Shown here: piece after piece, positions 1 to 35,825 of the stretch
Position numbering within the stretch: position 1 is the first letter of the stretch
How the letters are laid out: each line of letters opens with the position of its first letter
Assembly (NCBI RefSeq): GCF_033115175.1
Contig: NC_084839.1
Span: 42,641,501 to 42,705,500, forward strand
DNA length: 64,000 nucleotides
Origin: Lepus europaeus
Lineage: Eukaryota; Chordata; Mammalia; Lagomorpha; Leporidae
Direction: 5' to 3'
Position numbers and translations under genes: made by a program
Notes under the pieces: model-generated
Seen by the model: the letters and a program-made list of their open reading frames with translations, nothing else
What the model was told of the DNA's origin: nothing
The model's database searches: none

Positions 1-2
1 AC

Positions 3-24832
<24,830 letters not shown>

Positions 24833-25505
24833 GCCAGGGCCTCCTGCGGGGCCGGGGCCCAGCCCCGCCGACGCCGTCCCGCAGCTTCCTTCTCTACGGC
24901 TGTTTTTGCAACTAGGTATTTCTAACACCAGCACACCTTTTACGAGATGTACTTACCTGGCAGCTTCGCCCAGGTCACCACGCAGTGGCCTTCGAGACGC
25001 CCACTCTGCCATCCATCCTTTTTAAAAACACCTTCGTGTTCACCTGCTATGTTTTGCTGTCAAGGAAAACGTTCAGTTTTGTAAGATTTTTGCCTTCCTC
25101 CCTCCCCCCACCCCATGACTTCTAATTTATATTCTCCATAGCTGTCTGTCTCCCTCCCACCCCCACCCCGTCTCTACACTAACAGGTTCAGTGGCTGCTC
25201 GCGGTCCTCGCAGCGGCTTCATTGGACTCAAAAGGTTTTCTGTTGTTGTTGCCAAAGAGACACAAATGATTTTGCTTTCTGCACTGCCTCCGCGGCTCCC
25301 CCCTCCCTCTCAGAGCCCTCCTGTTTTCTTTTTCAAAACTAATCACTTTCTGGGTAAAGTTCAGGCTTTCCGAAGCCAACCCTCTGCTGCGACCCGGAAA
25401 ACCAGAAATGTGAAGGGTGAACTCGGACGCGTGGTTTCCTACGAAAGTTACCCGGCGCGGCTCTTCCTGACCTCTGCGGGGTTCCCCCTCCATTCTGGCA
25501 GATTT

Positions 25506-25530
25506 TTTAATATTATTATTATTATTATTC
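25506..25530 (+). repeat. ATT trinucleotide run in the 3' UTR
   Basis: TATTATTATTATTATTATT within the EPAS1 3' UTR. It gives an AU-rich segment in the mRNA. Confidence 0.85.
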
Positions 25531-26830
25531 AAAAAGCATAACTGAGGTTTTTTAAAAAAAATTTATATCTGGGTGAAGTGTTTCTTATCATATATATGGG
25601 TACTTTGTGATATCTTAAAAACTTACAAACGGAACCCGGTTCATACAATCACCATAAGACCTTTTGTAAGCTGTTTTCTCTTTCTCGGTGTTGCCAACAC
25701 GGCAGGACTGTACGGTAGTGCCACAGGCCTGTACTAACCCTGCTAAAGCTCTCCCCCTGCCTCTCTGTCTCGTTGGCTTTGTGCTCTGCGACAGGCCATA
25801 GGGTTCGTGAACCACGTTCGCGGGGTGTTGGCCGCCATGTCCCCTCCCTGTGTGTGTGTGCTGATCACGCCCGCCAGGGTCTGACAGCACGTGCTGGGAG
25901 AACACCAACGGAGGGGGCGCGCTGTCACTCCTGAGGTTTTGTGGCTGGCCCTTCAAGTGCACTGAGCTACGTCACTTCCAAAGGCCTTGCATGCAGCATA
26001 CTAGGGTATTGGCAGAAGTACTACGAAATGGTTTAGATGGGTACTCACGTGAGTCAGGGTTCAGAAATGGTGTAGTGACCTGGTCCACATCCTCCTGGCT
26101 CAGGGTTTTGGAGCTGGACTGAGAGAGGGCACCAAAGGGAGGTCAGTGGGTCCTGACCAGCCCCAGCTGGGTACCCCTCCTCCAGCCTGCCGCAGGCAGG
26201 CGGCCTTGCAAGGCCTAGGTGCAGCGCCCCCTGCTGGCAAGCAGCAGGCAGCGCTCCAGGGCCAGCCCGAAGCCTCAGGCCCTTGCTGGGGTCTCCTTGT
26301 CACAGGAAGTGACGCGTATAGGTAGGAAGCACTGAAAACAGAGTGTTCGCAGAGCACTGTGTAACTCACTGGGGAAGAAGAACACCACCTTTTGGTTTTC
26401 AATGCCATCTCTATGGAACTCATCTGTCGTGGGTACAAAGAAGTTGCTAAAAAAAGAAAAAAATGCACACAAAGCTCATCAGACCAAGCATCTGGTAAGC
26501 CCAGACAGACTAACTGCCAATCACAGAAAGTAACTTGCAAAAGAAACCTAAGTTAGATGAGGAACAGGCGCACGGCGGCAGAACTTGAAGGGTTCCTGAG
26601 AGGTCAGCGCTGGTATTTGATTTCCTATGTGTGTGGCCTCAGCATTAAGGGCATTCTACCCTCGCAGTTGTACTAAGACACTCTGAAAAGTACCCCGAGC
26701 TTTGTATTAACCTTATCTGTCAATGTAATGATTTCATGAACATTATTATATTGTCAAATTCCTACTGACAACATTATAACTGTATGGGAGCTTAACTTTA
26801 TAAAGAAATGTATTTTGACACTGATATCTT

Positions 26831-26836
26831 ATTAAA
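26831..26836 (+). terminator. EPAS1: EPAS1 polyadenylation signal ATTAAA
   Basis: A variant hexamer ATTAAA lies about 15 bases before the presumed cleavage site, followed by a GT/CT-rich region (CTGCTGGTGCCTCTTCC) that suits a downstream element. Confidence 0.88.
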
Positions 26837-26852
26837 GTATTCTGATCCTACA

Positions 26853-29190
26853 CTGCTGGTGCCTCTTCCTTCCTGGGCATTTGTCACGGGCTACGCAGTG
26901 GAAAGCAAAGTCTTGATTAAATAGTTTACACAAAGTGAACCTTACCACCGATCTTGCCCAGATGTGTGAAGCCAGCTGGCAGGCAGACTGGGAAGGAAGC
27001 AAAGACTAGAAGGACTGTCTGGTAACAGCCTAAAGCCTGCAGGTATTTCTCTGTCTGCCCCAGGGCCCTTTCTCATATCCCACAGGGAGCCCCAGGACAA
27101 AGAGATCCTGGGGTCTGCCTTCAGGAAGGGCGTGGAGCAGCTTGCGAGAGCCCGTTGCTGGTCTGCGCGTGTCCACTCTGCACCTTCGGGGGAAGGCCCC
27201 AACAGGAAGAGGCAGCCAGGCTCTGGCCGTCAGAAGGGCTCAAGCAGGGCTCAAGCAGGGCTCAAGCAGGGCTCAAGCAGGGCCTTCCCAGGGAGCACAT
27301 GGACGGGAAAAGCAGCCATAACCTCGGCCCGAGACAGGTGGTGAAAGCCCAGAACTGGACACAGGCCTGGGGAGGCCTCTAATTCCCAGTTTGCTTTCCT
27401 AAACTGCGTGTGCATTGGACCAGGCCGCTGCCGTCGCGGTGTAATGTGCAGGGTGCGGGGTGGGAGAGACCCGGCCACCTACCTTTGCCCACCATCTTGG
27501 AGTGAAAGCTCCCCAAGTGCTTTTCTGAAGCTGTGCTGTGAGTGACACATCTCAGCTTGTCCTTCAGAACACTGGCAAGTTCAAGTCTTAGGCCTGGAAG
27601 GGGGCTACCGCAGGACCCCATCAACCTGGGTGGACTTGCATGGTCCACATTGCTATCCCCAGGCAAAACCCCTAGGCTGGCCTTAACCATCCGAAGGCCA
27701 GGGATAGGCAGGAGCTCCCAGCTCCTCTGGCTTCCAAGTCCAGTGGGCCAGCAAAGGGGAGCACACGAAGCGTGTTCAGGGAGCTCGGCTTCCCCAGAGC
27801 ACCCAAATGTGAGGCCTGAGACCCAGGCAAGCCATTGCCGCCCCATGTTTCATCTCTGGCGGTGAGGATCCTGGGTGAAATTCCACTGGTTTCCTGTTTA
27901 ATGTCCACACCACAGGCGGCTTCAGAGGAGGCCAGCCCCACACGGCCAGGTCTGTAGGGGCAGAGAGCTGCCACGTGCTCAACCACTGCAATTCCACCTG
28001 ACTCAAACTCCGCTCTCCTTTAGTTGGCAAACCCTGGCCGGGGCTGACACCTTCTCAGCATTGGCCTTGCTTGGCGGCCAGGAGGCCATACCTGCTGGAA
28101 AAGGACCAGCGCTGCCCCGTCAGAACCAAGCAGGGCAGAAGTGAGCCGAAGTGAGCCTCACACAGCGTGGTCTCTGCTGCACGTGCCACCTGGGGAGGAG
28201 AAAAGCTGGTTTTCCTGGAGCTATGACACAGACCCACCCCCTTTACGACAGATTCACTTGCTTTACGGCATGCAAGACTCAACCACCCAGTCTTCTTCCT
28301 TCCGACCCCTCCCTACCCTCTGCTTTTTGGGAAAACAGGACTTCTGCTGGGCGCCCATGCATGCGTGGTCAGATCACAGTGGTACTTGCACCCAAGGCAG
28401 GGAGGTCCAGGGTCAGGGAGACATGACCTCAAGCCAACTCCTGGTGCCAAAAGGGGGCCTAGAAATGCCAGAGCCAACCCCATCGCTTATTCTTTCAACC
28501 TAAAGCCCACGGAAATGGTGGCTTGGCTGTGGCCATACAGTGAGTGACAGGGCTGGGGCAGAGCCCACATGGGTGACACGGGGCCAGGGCAGGCCTCACC
28601 TGAGGTCAGCTCTCAGTTCCAGTTGGTCAGCGTTCAGGCCTCCTTCCCTGCTGCTGCCTCCCGCTTGTCCTTGTGACGTCCCTCAGGGCACTTTCAGTTC
28701 TTCTAGAAGGGTCACGATTGCATCATCAGCCTGTTTCTTTAAAATACTCCCCTGAACTCAGCGACCCTGTGGGAACAGCATGGCCTCTCGGCGACCTCTG
28801 ATGTCTCACTCGGGTCCTTCACTCCCACGCCGAGTCCTCCCAGGACTCCGGAGAAAAGGGTTTGATGTCTATACCCCACCTGCTACATACACAGTGCCCA
28901 ATCCAGTGACGTCTTGATCCTCTCCCTAAACACCGCAAGCTGGTCCAGCAAGCACTGGGCTGCCTGGTGCGCACGATGGAGGCCCCCAGCCCACCTTTCC
29001 CCCCAGGCCCAGCCTTGGAGACTGCTTCCGTGCCCCAGGGGTGCAGTTGTACTTGGCGAAGGGCCCTCATCGTGGGTTCATTGAGCCCAGTAATGGTAAA
29101 TCAGGGTGGAAAAAGATTTTCTTCTACCCTGAGGCCATTTGGATTTTTATATCATTTGTGGGCCATACAAAATTATCAACTTAAAACTTA
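26853..29190. other. Intergenic sequence downstream of EPAS1
   Basis: Mostly unique GC-rich DNA. Apart from the 11-bp tandem repeat nothing is recognised. Several short open frames exist on both strands but lack coding character or a recognisable product. Confidence 0.7.
27236..27282. repeat. 11-bp tandem repeat, four copies
   Basis: The unit CTCAAGCAGGG occurs four times perfectly, from 27239 to 27282, about 400 bp after the EPAS1 poly(A) site. Confidence 0.95.
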
Positions 29191-29191
29191 G

Positions 29192-29518
29192 CCTGGGGAC
29201 AGGCATTGTGCCACAGCAGGTTAAGCCACTGCCTGCCACACGGGCATCCTATATGGGTGCTGGTTCAAGTCCCAGCTGCTCCAGTTCCAATCCAGCTCTC
29301 TGGTAATGCTCCTGGGGAAGCAGCAGAGGATGGTCCAAGTCCTTGTGCCCCTGCACCCACATGGGAGACCCAAATGGAGTTCCAAGCTCATGGCTTTGGC
29401 CTAGCTCACCTGTTGCAGCCATTTGGGGAGTGAACCAGTAGATGGAAGTACTCTCTCTCCTACTCTCTCTCCTCCCACAACTTTCCCTTTCAAATAAACT
29501 TTTAAAATTTTTTTTAAA
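29192..29518 (+). mobile_element. C-SINE
   Basis: The head GGGGACAGGCATTGTGCCAC, body and tail (TTTCAAATAAAC) are all present. Divergence is moderate. Confidence 0.92.
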
Positions 29519-29877
29519 TGAGCCTGCTATAGATATGTTGAATTCTGAGTCCCAACTGTGATTGCCTTGGCAGGGCCAAGCCAAATGATTTTGCAAGCTT
29601 CTATGGCCTGTGGGTGGGATGTTCCCTACCCCGAGCTGTAGATGCAGAGGAGTGCTCTGTTGTCTCAGGGTGGACCCCAACCCCCACAGGAGTTTAGAGG
29701 AAGCCAGAAGTCAGCACAGGCCTCAGGAGTGGAGCAGCTCCCCACCAGGGCTGGGCTGGAAGAGGATCATAGGAGAGAAGAGAGATGAAAGGCATGGAGC
29801 CAGAGTGGGCAGCCCATGCAGGAGACCCTAGGAGCAAGCAGGATAGGGGCTGAGATGGAGGGGGAGGCACACAGGGC

Positions 29878-30045
29878 AGCCGGGCCATCAGACAGACCTG
29901 CATTCAGATCCCAGCTGAGCAACCTCACACAAGCCCCTCAGTGACAGACAACCTGGGTCTGCTCTTCCGTATAATGGGCGTGATCATAGCACCTGCCCCA
30001 GAGGGTACCGGCTGGATATGTAAACGTGAGACGCACCAGTAGGCA
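29878..30045 (+). repeat. MIR SINE
   Basis: It carries the MIR core order: CCTGCATTCAGATCCCAGCT, an ACAACCTGGGTCTGCTCTTC segment, ATAATGGGCGTGATCATAG and a following GTAAACGTGAGACGC. Confidence 0.7.
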
Positions 30046-30346
30046 CCTGAAACCTGTGACATGAGAGTGAAGACGGGGCAGAATGGAGGGCCCGAGATAG
30101 AGCCCTGGGCCACTCGGGTACCCAGGGGCGGTCAGTGGAGGAGCCAGCCACAGAGGAAGGAGGAACCCTTGGTGTGGAGTCCCACAAACCAAAAGAAGAG
30201 GGGCCTTCAGGAACGGGGGAACAGTTAGCTGGGTCACATACGGCACTCAGCAGTGAGACGGGGAGTAAAGCTTTCCAGTGGGATTCGTCAACATGGAGGT
30301 CATCCTTGACCCTAACAAGAGCCGCTTTGCTGGGAGTTAAGGGCAG

Positions 30347-30715
30347 TGTTGCTGTGGATTCGTTCTGAGAGGAGGAGCGCAGTGGGGGCAAGAGGTGCGG
30401 AATCACCACACAGATACCTGGAGTTGGGTGAAAGCGGGCCAGAGGCAAGCAGCCCTCAGAGTCGTTTATTTCAGTTGGTACAGCAGCTTATATAGCCGAG
30501 GCAGCCAATCCGGTCAAGGGGCGGTTTATGCCCTAACCAATCACAGCCTGTTGCCAGGCAGGCTCCATTGCCAGGTAGGTTTCGAAGCCATTCCTGAGTA
30601 ACTGATGCTCGCTTGCCAGTGGCCATCTTGGCATGGCCTTCTCATTCCACCACAGGGCGATAGCTTGCCTGGAACGTATCCCAGAGTGCACTGGCTGTGT
30701 GGGGCCACAGCAACA
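30347..30715 (-). mobile_element. Solo LTR of an endogenous retrovirus, minus strand
   Basis: A 369-bp element bounded by TGTTGCTGTGG and its perfect inverse CCACAGCAACA, so in minus orientation it runs TG...CA. Reading leftwards there is a YY1-type site (GGCCATCTTGGC in plus, 30621-30632), two inverted CCAAT boxes (30534-30538, 30502-30506), a TATA box (GCTTATATAGC in plus, 30483-30493) and an AATAAA signal (TTTATT in plus, 30465-30470). A short R/U5 follows. No internal viral genes flank it. The layout suits a class II (ERVK/IAP-like) LTR, but the family is not determined and no clear target duplication is seen. Confidence 0.75.
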
Positions 30716-30827
30716 CAGCAATGCACAGCTCCTTCAGGAAGTCAGCCTGGGAAGGGCAGCAGGGGTGGGGTGCAGAGCTGGAGGAAGACAGGGCTCAGGA
30801 GAGTGTGAGTGCGTGTGAATACTTAAC

Positions 30828-31310
30828 ACATGTTTAGGACAGATGTAGATTTACAGACAAGCTGCAAGAATTTCATAGCTAACACTTCTATGGCAGGTGT
30901 GCCACAAATGATGAATGAAAGTGGGTACATTATCATCGAAAGACTTTCTTCAAACTTCCCTAGTTTTTACCTAATGTCTTTGATGGTTTTCTCTGTCCCA
31001 GGACCCAATCCAGGCCACTAGATTGCATCTGGTTGTCACGTCTCCTTAGGCTTCTCAGGGTTTCTGTGTTTTGGATGAACTTGACAGTTTTGAAAAGTGC
31101 TGGTTAGGTAGGAAAGGCTCTTCAAAAGAAAGTCAGAGAAAATCCATATTATGGAAAAACTATGCAAGTATTTCAATTTTTTGCACAGAAATAAATGTAT
31201 CTTTAAATTCCATTTTTTTTTTTTTTTGCTTCTGTGAACTTTCAGAAATAGCCTCATATTTTGTGAAACATCCTTCAGTTTGGGTTTTCCTGATGGTGTT
31301 CTGGTTTCAG
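30828..31310 (+). mobile_element. Old L1 fragment (L1ME-type)
   Basis: Phrases such as AGGACAGATGTAGATTTACA, CTCTGTCCCAGGACCCAATC, TGAACTTGACAGTTTTGAAA and TTTGTGAAACATCCTTCAGT match an ancient L1 3' region remembered from other mammals. A T-run of about 16 bases lies at 31213-31228. Confidence 0.6.
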
Positions 31311-32164
31311 AGGGGTCACGGGCTGGGGGGAGAGGAAGTCCACAGAGGCCCCATGCATTCTCACAGCATCCTATCAAGGCCACACACAATCACCGGCCCA
31401 GTTGACACTAACCTTGGTCACTGGGCTGAGGGGATCTAGGTCCAGTTTGTGCTCTGTGTTTTCGGGACCGTGATTTTCGGAGACGAGTTGTAGGAGTACG
31501 CGGGGATGTTTCCCTGGCGGTGGCGGAGGGAGAAGTTGATGGAGGCAGGAGAGGAGGCAGACCTGCAGGGGGGAAGCTGCTGGAAAGGCAGGAGGGCAGG
31601 CACGGCGCCCAGCGTGCACAGACGAGGGCAGCTGCACATCTTTCATTCAGGAAGTGGAACTCACTCGGGGGACGTGGTGTGCTATCCCACGTCTGATCAC
31701 CTCCCTGGTGCTGAACGAGGCAACACCTTTAAGGGACAGAAAGCGAGGGGCAGAGTGAGGTTGGACACAAAGAAGAGTCGGTCATTCTAGAAGGTCGGCC
31801 TGGCGGTCAGTCCTGCAAGGACGAGCGAGACCCACGGCCATGAGCTGACCCATTGGTGCAGCCGTGCATCTGTGAGCACATCCTTCTACCCCGAGGGAGG
31901 CAGTCTCCCAGGGGCAGTCAGCGAGGAGGGTGCATCCGAGCGAGTTAGGAACATTTTCTTAGAGGGACTTTCAGGATGGGCTGTGCAAACTGTTATTGTG
32001 CGAAGGAGAGACAAAGCCAGGAGGTGGGAAGATGGTAGGCGAGGTGGAGGTTCTTATTGAGGGAGCGGTGAGAACAATGCTTAGAGAAAGAGAAGCTGTG
32101 GAGAGGGAGGCATTGTTGGGGAGGAACCTTAGCGTGGAGATGTCATGCACGCCACCCACGCAGG

Positions 32165-32470
32165 CCAGCAGGACCACTTCCAGGCATTGATCCTAAGTGG
32201 AGATGCTAAGTTCACACAGAATCTGCACACACATGCTTACAGCAGCAGGAATCGTGGTTGCCAAGAACTGGGAACAACCCTGACGGGGCATCCACACACA
32301 GGGGCCCGGTGCTGACCCCGGCACACGCGTGTCTCGAAGGCACTACACTGAGTGCAGGAAGTCAGTGCCCAAGGGCTGCAACTGTATCATTCCACTTATA
32401 AGGCATCCCGGGAAAGGCAAAAATACAGGAACAGAGCAGAGCCCACCTCTGCTGGGGGTGGGGGCCAGAG
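32165..32470 (+). mobile_element. Old L1 3' fragment
   Basis: The order ACTTCCAGGCATTGATCC, TTACAGCAGCAGGAATCGTG, GGAACAACCCTG and GTATCATTCCACTTATAAGG follows the L1 ORF2 3' end. It is heavily diverged. Confidence 0.55.
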
Positions 32471-32792
32471 GGAGCTCCCTGCAGGCAGCTCTCTGGCCTG
32501 GGGCTGTCTGTGGCCAGGCTGGAGAACCCATGCTCCAGAAGAAGTGAAAAGCACTTCGGGAAAGCAAATGAGAACTTGCTCTCAAAGCAAATTTCAAGAT
32601 TTCAGAGTGGCAGAAATAAAGTATGTGTGGGGGGAGAGGCAGCGGGGGAGGACTGAGGTGTAAGGGAGCCGGGGCGTGGCCCAGGGTGTCCTGGTGGGTG
32701 CCTACTTGGTTCACTGCCTGCTGCAGTCCACACAACTGAAATCCTGCAGGCAAGTGACTGGAGCTCAGAGAAGAAACCAGAATCTAAGACGC

Positions 32793-33092
32793 AGGGCTGG
32801 TGTTGTGGCATAGTGGGTTTAGCTGCTGCCTGTGAGGCCAGTATCCTGCACTGGGTCAAGTCCCAGCTACTCCAGTTCTGATCCAGCTCCCTGCTAATGT
32901 GCCAGGGAAAGCAGTGGAAGACAGCCCAAGTGCTTGGGCCTCTGCACTCATGAGGAAGACCCAGATGGAGTTCCAGGCTCCTGGCTTCAGCCTGATCCAG
33001 CCATGGCTGCCATGGTCATCTGGGGAGTGAGCCAGCAGACAGAAGATCTCTCTCTTCTTTAAGTCTGCATTTCAGATAAATAAATCTGAAAC
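32793..33092 (+). mobile_element. C-SINE
   Basis: The head AGGGCTGGTGTTGTGGCATA, the full body and the tail TTTCAGATAAATAAATC are visible. Confidence 0.92.
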
Positions 33093-33290
33093 AAAAATCA
33101 TAAGATGCAAACAGGAGGTACAGGGAGGAGGCAGCATGCGGAAGCAGCCATGCAAAGCTGGGAGGACACCCTCCACCCTCAGTCCCTGCTCAACACCTGC
33201 CCACAGGAGACAGAAACTAGGGGCGTTGGGGGCGTGGACAGCCGGGCTTCAGCTAAGGAACAAGGCAGAGGCAGAATCAGAAAACAGGGG

Positions 33291-33611
33291 AGGGGCCAGC
33301 GCTGTGGTGTAGCAGGTAAAGCCGCCTGCAGTGCCAGCATCCCATGTGGGCACCGGCTCGAGTCCCAGTTGCTCCACTTCCGACCCAGCCCTCTGCTATG
33401 GCCTGGGAAAGCAGTATAAGATGGCCCAAGTGCTTGGGCCCCTACACCCATGTAGGAGACCCAGAAGAGGCTCCTGGTTCCTGGCTTCAGGTCTACACAA
33501 CTCTGGCTGCTGCAGCCATCTGGGGAGTGAACCAGCGATGGAAGACCTCTCTCTCTGCCTCTACCTCTCTGTAACTCTGCCTTTCAAATAAATAAATAAA
33601 TCTTTAAAAGT
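33291..33611 (+). mobile_element. C-SINE with short target duplication
   Basis: Full-length copy starting AGGGGCCAGCGCTGTGG and ending AATAAATAAATCTTTAAAAG. The 11-bp string AAACAGGGGAG occurs at 33282-33292 and 33612-33622. Confidence 0.93.
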
Positions 33612-35043
33612 AAACAGGGGAGCCTCTCCGAGTCAGTGATGGCAGAGTTCCCAGGAGCACAGTGGCAGGATCGGGAGGGTGGGGATGAGTGGATGTGCAG
33701 AACCGTCCGGGACAAGGGCTAGCAGGTGACCGGTGACCCGGAAGGCTTGCTCTGTATGTGACTAGGTAGAGAGTCAGGAGAGGCGGTGCAGCCTCCTGGG
33801 GGCCTTTTGGGGGTGGGCACAGCCAGGAGGTACAGACACCTGTCAGGCTTGCCATACCTGTGGAGCTGCCCGGCCCTCCTTGTGTCCTGCAGTCCCCAGG
33901 GGCTGTCACACATGTGTGCTCAATTGCACAGTGGTCCCAAGCTTGTCCCTTTCTAACGGCATGCATGAGAGCGGCCAGGGGCAGCTCCCTTGCTCTGTCC
34001 GATCTTGGTGTTAAATCCCGTGGGTAGGCCCAGCGCTTGTAGGAGCAGAGAAGGAAGACAGCTGCAGGTGGAGGACCCTTTCAGCCTGGAGCAAAAGCCA
34101 CTCCCCCGTCCTCATTAGCCTGGTTGAGACGAGGGCAGCCGAGCGTGAACATTGACATCATTTTGGGGGCCTTGCTAGTGAACCAAGGCAGGGCTCCAGC
34201 TACGTTTTAGATCTGGGTGAGAATGGTGACTCAGGCTGGGCTAGATCAGCCCGCGCAGGTTCAGGAGCCCAGAGTGTGCATGTCCACTCCTGGGGCTGGC
34301 TTAAGGCAGGAAGCACCGGTGGCACTGGCCGCGGTGGGTCACTCCCACTATGCTGCGTGCCTGGGACCAGTGCTGAGCCTCACTGGGCTGGGCCAGGCCC
34401 AGGGACTCGCCACGAGCCGCTCACTCTGTTACTGGAGAAAACTGCAAAGCTGGTGGGACATTGCCCTTGCATCCTCTCCCCATCCAGCAGCCCCAGTCAA
34501 GACCCCTCCCCAGCCACTCACCCCCTCCTGGGATACTTCTGATAGAGACTGGAGGACCTGGGCTCGCCTCTGCAGCTCTGCAGGCACCAGGGAGCTGGGG
34601 AGCTGTGGCTCAATAACGACTCCCATGGGTGAAGGCTCGAATTGCACACAGCCCATCAGGTGAGTAGAGGGCACATTTTCCAAGCAGAGGAAGAGACGGG
34701 TGGTCCTGTGAGGCTGACCCCCACCCTCTCACATCCCCCCTGCCAGCATAGGTGTCACTGGGGGTGACTGAGGCGGGGAGAAGCAGGAACACTGTCACAG
34801 AACACACAGTGAGGAAACACAGGCAGGCGCCGCTAACTCTGTCCTGGGCCAAGCTCCATCGGCCAAGCTCCATCGGCTCAGCGCCACGGTCCTGGGGACT
34901 CACGTGATCCTCGTTATCCGTGTCTGGAGGCCAACAATCCAGTAACGAGCGCCACAGTCACCATGCCAAGGAGGTGCCTTTGTATAGGGCTTCAGAGTTT
35001 GTGAAAATTATAGGCTGGTGCTCATTAATGTAATAAAGTAAGA
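33612..35043. other. Intergenic stretch without recognised elements
   Basis: GC-rich unique DNA with a small local repeat, CCAAGCTCCATCGG twice at 34850-34876. No gene or mobile element recognised. Confidence 0.6.
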
Positions 35044-35363
35044 AGGGGCTGGCGCTGTAGCGTAGTGGGTTAAACCACTGCCTGCAACACCGGCATCCCA
35101 TAAAGGCACCAGTTTGAGTGCCAGCTGCTGTACTTCCAATCCAGTTCCCTGCTAATGGCCTGGGAAAGCAGCAGAAGATGGCCAAGTGCTTGAAGCCCGG
35201 CCACCCATGTGGGAGACCCAGATGAAGCGCCTGACTTTGGCCTGGCCCAGCCCTGGCTGTTGTGGCCATCTGGAGAATGAACCAGTGGATGGAAGCTCTC
35301 TGTCTATTCCTTTCTCTGTGTAACTCTTTCAAATAAGTAAATGAAATCTTTAAAAAAGAATAG
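35044..35363 (+). mobile_element. C-SINE
   Basis: Starts GGGGCTGGCGCTGTAGCG and ends TTTCAAATAAGTAAATGAAA. Confidence 0.92.
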
Positions 35364-35825
35364 ATGCAACCGCACCAAGTACAGCAAGATGCTCACCGCT
35401 TGAGAGCTTGCTGGGGACTGAGAATCCCCACAGAACACCTGCTCTACGGCTTCCTTTAGGAACACGTGGCCATTTCTAGGAATGACCTATGGGCACATTA
35501 CTCACACGCGGAGGCAGTGCTATACGGGGAGGGGCCTGTTAACAGTATGTCCCCAATACGATGTGATAAAAACCACACCTGCCCCCCCCATGGCTCTTCT
35601 TCCCCAAAACCTGTCATCGCAGTGTAATCACAAGAAACTATAAAACTATATTAAAGATAGTTTGTTTTTTTAAAATGATGCCAGATAAAGAAATGCAGGG
35701 AAAAATGCAGGGAAGAATGCAGAGCGGGGAGAGGGGCCACACTAATGAATGGATTAAGTGGATCTTAAATAATGATAATTGCAGGACTCAAAATTAATGT
35801 GGAGTTAAGGTACATGAAAACAATA

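Larger units (their letters stand above)
24833..26852 (+). other. EPAS1: EPAS1 3' UTR
   Basis: About 2 kb after the stop, with no interspersed repeat inside. It contains an ATT run (25506-25530) and a TTTTTTAAAAAAAATTTATA stretch. The last 130 bases, with GTAATGATTTCATGAACATT and GGGAGCTTAACTTTATAA, match the end of human EPAS1 mRNA as I remember it. That match fixes the transcript end near TCTGATCCTA. Confidence 0.9.
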
